This document shows positions 49,101 through 60,294 of a stretch of 64,000 nt of DNA, one piece after another (positions within the stretch are counted from its first letter, which is position 1; the number at the start of each line of letters is the position of its first letter). Position numbers and translations under genes: made by a program. The notes under the pieces are model-generated. The model was not told the DNA's origin. It was given only the letters and a program-made list of their open reading frames with translations, and did not search any database. The DNA is from Trogon surrucura (taxonomy: Eukaryota; Chordata; Aves; Trogoniformes; Trogonidae). Location: positions 156,687 to 220,686 of the forward strand of contig JAJGST010000004.1 in the NCBI GenBank assembly GCA_020746105.1. Reading direction: 5' to 3'.

Positions 49101-49414
49101 CTACAGGGCTGCACGTGAGACACACACGGGAGAGGAACTGAAGAAAGTCCACGCAAAGCAGGGAAGGAGGTCGCTAGTTTTGGTCCCCTGCCACCAGGGT
49201 CCCTTCTCCCCCCTCCATCAAGGACGTGCTCCTGCTGCGTCACTGTCCCATCTCTCAACTGCCAGAGATTGCGGGAGGTTACGGATGTACCATGTCCCTA
49301 CTGAGCAGGTGTCACACATCCTCTCTGGCTGTGCAGCCAAAGGAAACAGGAGCTAACCAAAAGCAGCGCGAAACAACCCGCTCCAGAGATGGTTTTTTAG
49401 AACTTGCTACTCAC

Positions 49415-49479
49415 CTGGATTTGTGAGCAACAGCGTCCAAAGGGAGCCTTTCTCTGCCTTGCGTGACACCGCAGGGGAA
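49415..49479 (-). CDS. Putative 65-nt exon of the same minus-strand gene
   Basis: Strong splice borders (TAGGCTTCCAG and GTGAGTAG). In the frame that feeds the 49.1-kb exon it reads PLRCHARQRKAPFGRCCSQI. An alternative frame also lacks stops. No homology recognised. Confidence 0.38.
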
Positions 49480-50555
49480 CTGGAAGCCTAAAAGAGCACG
49501 ATAAAGCCAATGTAAGTCACTTAAACAAGGGGTTCCATTATGACCAGATCAGGATTTCCAAGGCAAAGAACATGAACTTGTCATGGGCCTGGCCAGGACG
49601 CAACACAGACCAGGCACGGCCACGCCACCGAGCACCCCAGCTCCACCTCGAGAGCCCCCAGAGCAGTGACAAACACCCGGACGCCGACACACAACGATCC
49701 TGGTGCAAAGCTCTGTCCTACTTTGCTCACCACAGAGGAAACACCCTTCGAAAAGACACCCTCCAGAAGGAGCAATGCCCGTGGGCAGCACCTGACACAA
49801 GCACACGGGGCTTCCTGCGGCACCCAGGCTGTTGCCAGCTCCCCTCACGCACCTCTGATGGAGTCACCGTGTGCCCACAGCCGGCTGGCACGAGGTGCTC
49901 GTCCTCTTGGCCGTGCTCCACCCTCAGGGTAACCCAGGGGCTCAACGTGGCCCCCTCGAACAAGTCACGGAACATCCCTCTGCCACACGCTGCTCGTGGA
50001 ACGGGCCGCTGGTCTCCTCCCACTCAGTTCTGGCCTGGGCGAGGGGATCAGCACTGCAAGGAGAGGGAGAAGCTGCAGGAGGCAGCTGGAGGCCCGGAGC
50101 AGCCAGGGCAGGGAGGGCGGTGGTGGGGCACTGACCTGTCCGGAGCCGGGCGGCTCCTTCCCTCTGGGCATTCTGGCCGCTCTCCCTCAGCATCTTTTTC
50201 CCTTCCTTGACCACTTTTGCCTGTGACAGCTTAACATGCTCAGGCTGATGTCGGTCTTGGACTCTTCAGAGAGGGGTGAAAACAAACGCACACGAAGGAG
50301 GTGAACACCCAAAACACTGAATCACAACCCCCCCCAAGAAAAATATTCAAGTACGTGACTCAAACTTCAAGACACCAGAGACTCGATCCTACCACCTCTG
50401 CCTCCCCTCCACGCTCCTGCTCCCTCCTCCTTCCCCACTCCTCCCAGTCCCAGACCCACAGCTCTGCCGGCTGGTGAGCAGCTCTGGTCTCTGCAGCAGC
50501 TCAGCACAGCAGCCACACTCTATTATTGGAGGCAGGGCCAAAGCTCTGGCTCCTG
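49480..50555. other. Probable intronic DNA of the minus-strand gene
   Basis: A minus-strand stretch ending at 49853 before GTGCGT is protein-like (FEGATLSPWVTLRVEHG), but its phase does not fit the 49.45-kb exon. Not called as an exon. Confidence 0.3.
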
Positions 50556-51545
50556 CTCTGCTCTCTCTGGCACTACTGGGGTTCCAAGGAATCCCTCCCT
50601 TACCCGGCTCCACGTCTTTCGGCAGATCCCGGCCAGCTCCCTCCTTCCACAAAACTGCCGTCCCTCTCCCCTGCAGACACCTGCGCTCTGCAAACTCCTG
50701 CACGGGGCAAGGGCCACCCTCAGCCCAAAGCGCCTCGTCAGGCCCTCACAGGACGGGCTTGGGGGCAAACCCACGGCCCCAGCAGCAGCTCCCGGCCCTC
50801 CAGCAGCTCCTGCCACGAGGCCCCGGCCGGGGGGGGCTGCGCTGCCGGTCCCTCCGCCACCAGCGGGGCTGCCCGCGCTCCTCCTCCGCCAGCCTGAGGC
50901 AGCGACCCAAGCGGCGGCACTTCTGCAGCACTGCCCGGCTGCTGACGCCAGCATCCCGGTCGGGCAGCGGCCCCAGCGGGGCTGCCCGCTTGAGGAGCGC
51001 GGCCGAGAGCGGAGAGAGCTCCCGGTGCCCCCCAGAGAGCGAGGGACGAGGCCGGGAGAGCCCGAGGAGAGAGGGCGAGAGGCCCCGGGCCGGCGCCGCC
51101 GGGCTGGGCGGAGCCCGGGCGCCCAAGAGCTCCGCGCCCGCCGCTCCCCGCTCCAAGCGGCTCCCACCGCCCGCTCGTGGGGAACCGCGGCTGCCCGGCC
51201 CGCGTCTCCCCGGCCGTGCCCAAGGGCCGCCCCGCGCCGCGCTCAGCGAGGGCGCCGCCATGGTGCGCGCCGCGCCCGGCGGCAGGGAGGGAGGAAGGGC
51301 CCCGTTGCCATAGCGACGGCGTCGGCGCCGCGCAGGGCCGCGCCTGGAAGGCCCCCGCTGCCCTGGCAACCGGGCTGCACGGCGCGGTGCCTGACAGAAA
51401 CTCCCGCAGCCCCCCGGGACGGGCTCTCCCCCCTCCCTCTCTCCGCCCTGTCCCGGGGCGGATCCCGCGGGAGGAGCGCGGTGGCCCCGGTGGCCCCGGG
51501 GCAGCAGGGAGAGGAGGCGGAAGCCCAGCGCGACAGCCGGGTTCC
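50556..51545 (-). promoter_or_regulatory. CpG island with candidate first exon
   Basis: A dense CpG stretch. A minus-strand ATG at 51259-51261 opens an Ala/Arg/Pro-rich frame that becomes less compositionally biased near 50900-51000 (VLQKCRRLGRCLRLAEEERG). The candidate exons at 49.1 and 49.45 kb lie downstream on the same strand. All three overlapping frames are open over long distances, which GC-rich DNA does by chance, so the protein is not called. Confidence 0.5.
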
Positions 51546-51956
51546 TGCAGGAAGACGCCCCAAGAGCAGCGCTGGTGCTGCCCGGGAGCTCTGGAATAGA
51601 CTTCGGGTTTAGGAACGACCAACTAGAACAGCTTTAATGAAACTGAGGGAATGAGACAGTCGCGTGTCGTTACCAACAGTGACAAAGCCAGAGGGGGAGT
51701 GTGGGGGGTTTTGTCCTTGTGAGCGATGGAACAAAGAGCAGAGCGTCCTTCAGGAACGAGGGGGTCCCGGGACGCAGCCTGCAGGAGAAGATAACGAGAG
51801 CCCTGGACCGCCAGGGCTGTTCACTGAGTCAGCAGCGAGGATGCTCTGAACCTCTGAGCTGTGAGAAAGAGCGCGCAGGCTCCAGAGGCCGATGAGTATT
51901 GACTGCTCTGCCCTGGGCGGCGTCAAGTTGGAGTTAGTGACACACGGGATGTGTGT
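51546..51956. other. Flank between CpG island and LTR
   Basis: No supported gene or repeat. Confidence 0.35.
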
Positions 51957-52390
51957 TGTGAAGGGGGCACGTGTGAAGGGGGAACATGGGACAGGCGGGT
52001 CGGGGAGCCTGAACCTGCCGAGTGCCTCAGACAGTGGGGAGAGGGAGAGGGTTTCATGCGGCCGGGAAATTGGGATAAAGGGGGAAATTGGGATAAAAGG
52101 AGGAAATTGGGATAAAATGGGAAAATTGGGATAAAAGGAGGAAATTGGGATAAAAGGAGGAAATGGGGATAAAAGGGGGAAATTGGGATAAAAAGAGGAA
52201 ATTGGGATAAAAGGAGGAAATTGGGATAAAAGGAGGAAATTGGGATAAAAGGGGGCTGCGTCCTCCAGCGCTCTGAGAGACCTCACTGGGACTTGGCAAC
52301 TCTGGTGAACTCTCCCTTTATTCGAATAAAGTTCAGACTCCTCTGTCTTCTCAGTGAACTCGGATCTCTGGCAACGGGACTTTCCGTACA
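51957..52390 (+). mobile_element. Solo LTR with an amplified TATA-region repeat
   Basis: Starts near TGTGAAGGGGGCACG (51957; a second TGTGAAGGGGG lies at 51972) and ends TTTCCGTACA. AATAAA is at about 52325, within TTCGAATAAAGTTCAG. Between them, 52065-52253 holds ten tandem units of AAATTGGGATAAAAGGAGG. No primer-binding or internal sequence follows. The family is not identified; boundaries are within about 15 bp. Confidence 0.65.
52065..52253 (+). repeat. 19-20-bp tandem repeat, ten copies of GGGATAAAA
   Basis: Units differ by a few bases (AAAGGGGG, AAATGGG, AAAGAGG). Each contains GATAAAA, a TATA-box-like hexamer at the LTR promoter position. Confidence 0.92.
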
Positions 52391-53078
52391 ATACCCACCC
52401 CTCACATATTTCTGCACATTCCTAAGACCCCCTCTCCCTCCTCCCTCTCTCTCCCGCTGCCCTTGGGGCCAGGCTCTGTGGGCAGAGGGGATGTCCTGGC
52501 AGCAGAGCCAGGCACCGCGTGTGTGCCCCACGGGGAGGCGCGGCAAGAGAAGCCGCTGCTGCAGGTGCCAGCTCGGGGCAGGCTGCCCTGTCCCTGGGGC
52601 AGCAGGAGCTGCGCCACCAGCCCCGGGGCCAGTTCCCTCGGCCCGTCCCGGGCAGCGAGTGCGGCAGCGGGGGCTGCACACAGCCTGGGCTGGGGATTCT
52701 CCGGCCGCAGGGACATTCTCACCGGCCTCCGCTTCCCGCTGTGGCACCAGTCCCAGCACGGCTGCTCTGCTGGGCCGAGCCGGGCCGAAGGCAGGGATGC
52801 GGCAAGGCTGCGGGATGCCGGGGCTGGGAAATGTCCCGGAGAGGGATTTCGCACGAGTGAAAAGCTCACGTCGGTGAGTGTGCAGAGGGATGGCACAGGG
52901 CAGGGCCCTTGCCCAGCCGCCAGGCCTCCTGAGAGACACGGCCAGGGCCAGATGAGCTGGCAGGGGAAATAGCATCCAGTGGGAAGCAATCTCTCAGGGC
53001 CGCTAGGATGGGAGAAGCTGCCTCCCAGAGTCATTACGTGTGATCAGCCAGAGGCCTACAGGGTGAGGCTGTTCAGTG
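52391..53078. other. GC-rich DNA without a supported gene
   Basis: Several overlapping frames on both strands, none with domain features. The composition is like that of the CpG-rich flank. Confidence 0.35.
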
Positions 53079-53560
53079 CCTGTTGTAAAAGAACATAAAA
53101 CAAAGACAAATTGACAAGGACACTAGTGATAAGGGCAACTAACAAGGACCATCTGGTCAGGAACCCCCTTGTGTAATTTGATAACAAAACTTCTTGCGAA
53201 AAAGTGCTGAGAACAACTAGTTTTGGGATGAAGGTAAAAAGTTCATCGTGAGGAAGACATACGGTCTTCATCCCTCAAGACCACTGTCCAAGACCACCAG
53301 GCGGCACCGCGCAAGCGTCAAGAGGAAGAGCTGCTGATCACCGGAACTGATGCCTTCTTCGGGACAGCTCATGAATATGTGCAGGCGTCTGATGGATATG
53401 GAACTTTGACCGCATATAACCAAGGTAGCTGCATGGTTCAGGCGTGCACATTTTCAGAGGAAAAATATTCCCCCGAGCACCGAGCGCTGATTAAAACACA
53501 CCTACTTTATAACCTTCTGGGTTATCGAGTCTTTATTCCGCGTGTCAGTGCAGAGTCGTC
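53079..53560 (+). mobile_element. Probable solo LTR, same superfamily as 40.5-40.9 kb
   Basis: No coding frame. The block GTGAGGAAGACATACGGTCT and following CCAGGCGGCA resembles 40545-40620, followed by GAATATGTGCAGG. It ends near TCTTTATTCCGCGTGTCA. A CR1 tail follows immediately. Boundaries uncertain. Confidence 0.45.
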
Positions 53561-53565
53561 CATGA

Positions 53566-53637
53566 TCTTTCGAGGTCCCTTCCAATCCCTAACATTCTAT
53601 GATTCTATGATTCTATGATTCTATGATTCTATGATCC
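53566..53637 (+). repeat. CR1 3' tail with extended ATTCTATG repeat
   Basis: AGGTCCCTTCCAATCCCTAA precedes about six units of ATTCTATG/ATTCTATGA, the CR1 3' microsatellite. Only the last about 70 bp of the element are present. Confidence 0.75.
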
Positions 53638-53756
53638 TCGCATGGAACCCCACAGCTCCGGGATCACGCGCCTGAGATATCCTCGACGGAAGGCACTCAA
53701 GGCGAGCTCTGTGATTTCGGAGACGAGACCCCCAGAAGAGGGAACGATTGAGTTTT

Positions 53757-55212
53757 GCTCCAAGAGCAAAGGGGGCAGCAAGACTGGAGGCTGGCAAATG
53801 TAATGCCCATCTTCAAGAAGGGCAGGAAGGAGGATCCTGGTAGCTACAGACCTGTCAGTCTTACCTCAGTGCCAAGAAAGGTAATGGAACGAATAATCTC
53901 AAGAGCCATCAGAGAACAATTAAAAGCCAACAAGGTGATCAGTCCCAGTCAGCATGGATTCATGAGGGGCAGATCCTGCCTGACAAACCCAATCTCATTC
54001 TGTAACAAGGTGACCTGCTTAGTGGATGAGGGAAAGGCTGTCGATGTAGTGTACCTGGACTTCAGAAAGGCCTTTGACACCGTCCCCCGCAACATCCTTA
54101 TGGCCAAGTTAGCTGCCCATGGCTTGGATGGACACATACTCTGCTGGGTGAAACACTGGCTGGATGGCCGGGCCCAAAGAGTTGTGGTCAATGGAGTTAA
54201 ATCCAGCTGACGGCCGGTCACGAGCGGTGTCCCTCAGGGCTCGGTGCTGGGGCCACTCCTGTTTAACATCTTCATCAATGATCTTGATGAGGGGACTGAG
54301 TGCACCCTCAGCAAGTTTGCAGGTGACACCAAGCTGGGAGGGAGTGTCGATCTTCTGAAGGGTAGAAAGGCTCTCCAGAGGGACCTGGCCAGACTGGATC
54401 GATGGGCCCAGGCCAGCTGCAGACATTTCAACAGAACCCAGTGTAGGGTCCTGCATTTTGGTCACGGTAACCCCATGCAATGCTACAGGCTTGGGGAGGG
54501 GTGGCTGGAAGGCTGTCTGGCGGAAAAGGACCTGGGCGTTCTGATCGACAGCCGGCTGAAGAGGAGCCAGCAGTGTGCCCGGGTGGCCAAGAAGGCATCC
54601 TGGCCTGTATTAGAAATTGTGTGACCAGCAAAAGTAGGGAGGTGATTGTGCCCCTGTACTGAGCACTGGGGAGGCCACACCTTGAGTATTGTGTTCAGTT
54701 TTGGGCACCTCAGTAAAGGAGAGATATTGAGGTGTTGGAGCGAGTGCAGAAAAGGGCAACAAAGCTGGTGAAGGGCCTGGAGAATAGATCAATAGATCTT
54801 ACGAGAAGCGATTGAGGGAGCTGGGACTGTTCAGTTGGAGGAAGAGGAGGCTGAGGGGGGACCTCATCATGCTCTACAGTTACTTGAAAGGACATTGTAG
54901 AGAGACTGGTGCTGGTCTCTTCTCACAGGTCATTCGGGACAGAACCAGGGGTAATGGTTTGAAGTTGCAACAGGGCAAGTTTAGACTGGACATTAGGAAG
55001 AAATTCTTCACGGAAAGAGTGGTCAGACACTGGAACAGACTGCCCAGGGAGGGGGTTGAGTCGCCATCCCTGGATGTGTTTAAGTGTCGCTTTGATGTGG
55101 TGTTGGGTGAGATGGTTTAGGGGTGAACTTGTAGTGTAGGGTTAATGGTTGGACTCGATGATCCCAAGGGCCTTTTCTAGCCTGAACTGTTCTATGATTC
55201 TATGATTCTATA
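53757..55212 (+). mobile_element. CR1 LINE, 5'-truncated, reverse transcriptase to 3' end
   Basis: Open segments 53755-54210, 54244-54624 and 54812-55120 carry, in order, the reverse-transcriptase entry (FKKGRKEDPGSYRPVSLTSV), [30 protein letters not shown], a mutated active-site region ([10 protein letters not shown] where active copies have FADD), and the C-terminal [18 protein letters not shown] block. Stops and frameshifts separate them. The end is a GTTCTATGATTCTATGATTC tail. It is inactive. Confidence 0.9.
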
Positions 55213-55624
55213 TTGGGGTCTGGGGGGGTTTTGGGGCATCTGAAAATCACGTTTTTAATAAAACCGCCATTTAAAAATCGCATTTTAAATAAAAAGGTCA
55301 TTTAGAAATAGCATTTGAAATGAAACAGCCATTGACAAATTGCATTTTGATGTCTTCCCCTCACTGTCCTACTTTGTAAATGGGGGTGGTGAATTAAATC
55401 CGTGGTTTTGTCCTCAAGTCTCTCCAGTTCTTTACTCGTCATCTTAAATGGTAGATGATTACCCTCCCTATCCTTAATCTCAGTCCTTCAGCCTTTTTAG
55501 TTGAATTTTCTCCCTCCACATCCCTGGGGAATTGGGGATGGGGGGAGGAGTGAGCTGGAGACCGCGTGGATTTTGGTCCCGGTCGGCCTGACCCACGACA
55601 CCCCCACAGCACTGGCCTGGATGA
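55213..55624. other. Spacer between two CR1 copies
   Basis: Starts with AATAAAACCGCCATTTAAAAATCGCATTTTA-type repeats of a CATTT word (55240-55350). No gene. Confidence 0.4.
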
Positions 55625-55952
55625 CCCGGTCACAACTGGTGTCCCCAGGGCTCAGTGTTGGGGCCAGTCTTGTTTAACATCTTAACAGTGACTTGGATGG
55701 GAGGATCAAGGGCACCCTCAGTGCACAGTTTGCAGATGACACCAAGTTGAGCGGGAGTGTGGATCTGCTGGAGGGCAGGGAGGCTCTGCAGAGGGACCTG
55801 GACAGGCTGGGTCCGTGGGCCAAGGCCAGTTGTCCGAGGTTCAAGCAGGCCAAGTGCCGGGTCCTGCACGTGGGTCACAACAACTCCTGGCAGCGCTACA
55901 GGCTTGGGGAGGAGTGGCTGGAGAGCTGCTGGAGAAAAGGGACCTGGGGGTG
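55625..55952 (+). mobile_element. CR1 LINE fragment cut by the second provirus
   Basis: Reads from GGTGTCCCCAGGGCTCAGTG through the [16 protein letters not shown] region to AAAAGGGACCTGGGGG, where the 3' LTR of provirus copy 2 begins at 55953. The continuation of CR1 is not found on the other side of that provirus. Confidence 0.85.
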
Positions 55953-56395
55953 TGTTGAGAAGCACGCACGAACTCCGAGATGGTGGAAAACGGAATTCAC
56001 TTTATTGCAAGCAGGCACACATATTTATACCTACTAGCACGAAGCACTATTTTTGGGTTACAAACAAGAGATCAGACTATACAGCCAGGGTTGTTATTAG
56101 CTCATGTACTCCTTCAATCACTCTGTTATCACAGAGGGAAAACAGACTTTGCCAGCTCTGTTTTGATCACACTCTCCCGTTCACTCCCATGCGCATCTTG
56201 TGTACAAGAAGCACCTTATCTGTTCATTCTCACGGGCAAGCTCTCAACACGAGCTGTACTTGGCTGGTCAGGGTCTCTTTTCATAATTAGGAAGCAAGAG
56301 TTATGCACTTGTTTAGAAAAGAGCTCAAGGACAAAAGTCTTAACTCTGCAACGCAGTGCTGCCAGCACAGCTAACTAAAATGTAGGGTATCCACA
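55953..56395 (-). repeat. 3' LTR of provirus copy 2
   Basis: 443 bp, TG...CA ends. About 7 differences from the 5' LTR of copy 1 (32133-32575), against about 18 plus one indel from its own partner at 60295-60736. Confidence 0.93.
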
Positions 56396-57150
56396 ATTCC
56401 CCCTTTTTTGTTTTTTGGATCACCATCAAAGTCATAGGATGTATTTTTCAGTTCTTCAGACCCCTTGGGCAGCACTTCAGGTGAGATCGTTGACTATAAT
56501 GAAAAAGAACAAAACAAAACACTTCCCACAACAACAAATTCTATTAAACACAAGTTTAACACAGAAAATTATGTTTTGAGATTTAACCAAATCATATGCT
56601 TGCTAAAAAATGTGTAGTATTTATCCCACTGTGTTGTCATGTTTTACTTGTTGCTCTGCCTGAGTTCCCAGGACTCACATTCACTGCTCTGCAGGGCAGG
56701 AATGTGAGAGATGCCCCTGCATCAATCCCAGGCCTCTGTTATCTCAGTGTGGGTGCGCTGCTTGTCGAGCACACAAGGCCAAGCAGTGATCCAGTGAGAT
56801 GTCTGTGCTTTCTGACACCTTAGGTGCAAGTTGTTTGAACGTACCTACAGTCCCCATCACCAGTCACCCTAAATCATCCAGACCCGCAGTGGCTGGGGAG
56901 CCCCTGTTGCAGCGACGTTTCTGGAGAACCCTCCCGACAATTGGGAAGTCCTACGCAGTGCGTCCACTCGAAGGGGAGGTTTCTGAAGTCGCTGCAAGAG
57001 GGTCCAGCATTTATACTATTAAATAAACAACCTTACATAACATTGAATGCGGGAACATCTGGTGTTATTTGCTCCGTTGAATTCTTCTCACAGCTTGGCC
57101 AGGGCTGAAGGAAGAATGCAAGGGAGTCTCCCTATCAATTTGATCCTTAA

Positions 57151-57414
57151 TCACATACTTCTAACGAAGCAAAAGGCAGCTGGTTTCCCCGTCTTGCTTT
57201 TAGCTAAAGAAAGATCACTCTGCCGGTTAGTACCATGAACCTTAACACCTGTTATGTGGCTTTGATTAGACAGTCCTACACAACCAATATAGGTTTCATT
57301 GTCAGTCACACAAGGAGGATACATATCAATACAACAGGTAACATTGAGAACAGTCACATTTTCCCATAATTGCTCTGCCATCAGCCATAAGCATCTTCTG
57401 CCAGTCCAATCCAT
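57151..57414 (-). pseudogene. Env-like remnant, copy 2
   Basis: Counterpart of 28990-29253, with the same length and glycosylation-type sites and several substitutions. Env identity is by position. Confidence 0.4.
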
Positions 57415-57509
57415 GTCATCGTTGGTAATCAGTACTTCAGGGTCCCATCACGTCACTGGGAAAAACAAAGGGATTCAACAGGCAGGCCCAGTGCACGGTC
57501 GTGTTGCTG

Positions 57510-58612
57510 CTACGCTACTGAAGTAACAGGATGCTGCACAGCCACATCATGCGGGATAGGAACCAAATCATGGTCATTAAATGGCTTAATTCGTTTCGCT
57601 GGCAGCCAGTAAGGTCCTGTGGATAAAGAAACACAGCCATAACCTCTTCCCCACATCAACAGACGTACCGGACCTTTCCATTCATTAGTATGAATGTCCT
57701 TATACAGTACATTAGGCTTTGGCAAGTCTTTCTGTTTTTCCTTCTGAGATCTCAGATGAGGAGTTAACATATCAAAACTGGATATATTCAGAAAATTTAA
57801 CACATATGTTGCTTTAGACAACTTCTCATGTGGAGACATCCCAACGACAGTGCTTTTCTGTTTCTGTAACATTCTTTTCAGCGTGAGATGTGCTCTTTCC
57901 ACAATGCTCTGTCCCGTTGGTGAACAAGGTATCCCCGTCACATGGGATATTCCCCACTCCTGCAAAAATACTTTAAAATTGTTAGAAACAGAAGCTGGAC
58001 CATTATCCGTTTTTATCTGTGATGGCACTCCTAACGTGGCAATAGCACGTAGCAAATGCAGTCGAACATCTCTAAACTCTTCACCACTGTGCGCTGTGGC
58101 AACAATAAGAGATGAGAAAGTATCTACAGTAACAGGCACATATTTCAGTTTACCAAATTCAACTATACATGTAACATCCATTTGCCATACGTCATCGGGA
58201 GCAAGACCACGAGGGACTGCTGTTATATTAGAGTTCAGTGGTGTGACCGCTTGACAACCTGGACATGACAAAACAACATCTTGAGCTTGTCGAGATGTTA
58301 TGTTAAACTCTTTGGATAAAGCCTTACTATTTTGATGATAAACAGCAGGCGAAAGTCGAGCTTGTCCTAACACATCAGGAACAGCAGTCATAGCAGCCAG
58401 AGAATCAGCCCGAGCATTACCTTAGACTAACGGGCCAGGCAGATTAGAATGAGAACGAGTATGTGTCACAAAGTATTGGTGTATCCGATCACTACAAAGT
58501 AAGCCTAATTTCTGAAACAACATAAAAAGAACGCGATTAGAAACATGTTTTAAAAAGGCAAACTCAATTCCGCACAAAAGGCCATACACATAATGCGAAT
58601 CAGCAACAATAT
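57510..58612 (-). pseudogene. pol: RNase H end and integrase of provirus copy 2
   Basis: 293 open codons (57510-58391) cover the zinc domain, the full DDE core and the C-terminal domain. The 5-bp deletion of copy 1 is absent, so integrase itself is uninterrupted. In the zinc domain, however, the first histidine of the HxxxH pair is replaced (PAVYH where copy 1 has HTFYH). A TAA at 58422-58424 interrupts the RNase H end. Upstream Pol is deleted as in copy 1. Confidence 0.85.
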
Positions 58613-60108
58613 TTACAGAACGGTAGCTGTCTTGTTAGATCTCAGCATCTCCAGAATTCTTTTACAGCCCGCGTTAGCACTCTCCACAGCAAGCTGCAGT
58701 AATAATGCATCTGCTGCCGCTGGTACATCTACCTGTCTTTCAATAGCTCCTTGTAATTTATCAATAAATTGAAGGTAGGGTTCATGGTTAGCTTGTCTGA
58801 TAGTGCCAAAAGGTTTGCTTGATTTTTTCATGTCAGGAATCTTTTTAAAAGCTTTTGTTGCTAATTGAGCAGCGAGCTGTAAAAGTTCTGTAGTGAGATG
58901 AGCTTGAAGCTGTGGATTCGCAAACTGACCCTCCCCCAACAGCTGATCCGGGTTGATTGGAGCATTATTATTTTGAGCTGCTGTAGCATGGGATATACAT
59001 AACTCCCTGTATTCTACATACCAAATTGTATATTGGCTGGGTGTTAAAATCAACTTAAATACCACCTTCCAATCATGAGGAACCATAAGAAAAGCCTCTT
59101 TCATCGCTTCTATTAAATTTTCAGTACAGGATGATTGAATACCCGATTCAGCAACCGTACGCCGCAACTCTTTCAGCGTGCTATGAGAAATCTGTTGATG
59201 GTCTGGTGCCTGAGTCCCATCCGGCCGCGTATGCATAACTACTGGCATAGCTTTAACTACCTGAGGAAAAAAGTCAGTGTTAAGGAAACCATGCTCATCA
59301 CGATCGGTTAAAATATCCGTCAGGGAAATCTGAACCCTAGTAACAGAAGGCAGTGCTGGACAAACCTGTGAAGAAGATAAGGGAGGGGGTGCGTAGGGTG
59401 GCGGTTGATAATTGAGTGGAACAAGAGAGTTCATCTGACCCTTATTTTGACACAGCTGCGAACCAGATTTTGACAGCCCCTTTCCTTTTTCTGAAAGTCC
59501 CGAAAAAACGTCCTGAGCAGTAGGTGCAGATGCCACCATGGCTCTATTCGGCATGAGCGGAGGATAGAGGTTGAGTTGTGTCTCTGGGTCGCCAGGACCA
59601 ACATCAAAGGAACTATTGTCCTCCTCCGGATCCCCAGTTCTCAGCGCAATTCCCTCATAGCCACTCATCAATCCTCCTTGCAAACTTGTGAGATTAATCT
59701 GGCGAGTCCGTACCACAGTTTCAGTTTGAGAAGACAAAAGGTTTACACAACTCGTTTGACTTGCAGTCTCTGTCTGCCGCGTAGGTGCTAAGTCAATTAA
59801 ATCATTAGTGAGGTCTGTGGCAACAGAGCCCGCAGTGCTCGCCACACTGCTCTCAGAGCTGGCATCAGCAGCGCGTGGTTTCAGTGAGCGCAACGCCGCA
59901 AACAACGCTTCCGTGTCTCTATATTATCAGGTGAACTGTCGTGACCAGCATGTTGTGCTTTAGTTAGCTCTTCGCCTACACGTTTCCAGTCCTTATTTTC
60001 ATAAGATCCTGTTTCAGGATACCAGGGGCAATTACAACCGATCCATAAAAGTAACAGAGTCACTTTCTGTGAGCTAATCTTATAACCGCGCTCCTTTGCA
60101 ATACACAT
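58613..60108 (-). pseudogene. gag: Gag of provirus copy 2, frameshifted
   Basis: The N-terminal part (59881-60108) is separated from the rest (58613-59905) by a 1-bp deletion near 59910, where copy 1 has an extra T. The capsid major homology region and PPPY late-domain motif are both present. Nucleocapsid is missing, as in copy 1. Confidence 0.86.
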
Positions 60109-60294
60109 CAGTACATCATGATGAAGTTGTTGCGATCGTGTTGATTTTTTGCCCCATTTTTGTCCCCCGGCCGCGGTCCTCGTACCTGTTTCCTGAAGGG
60201 CGAGGATGGACGCGTCAGTTAATTCATCACCCCGTTCGGCTCACTGGGGGGTACTTCTCTTGGATATGATGAAGTCCCGATTCGGGCTGCCATT

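Noticed and set aside
49853-49990. Minus-strand exon with FEGATLSPWVTLRVEHG
   Set aside because: Good donor but no fitting acceptor, and a phase that does not join the next candidate exon.
50474-51622. Frames of about 280-290 codons in the CpG island at 51 kb
   Set aside because: Open in all overlapping frames because GC-rich DNA lacks stops; only a possible first exon is mentioned.
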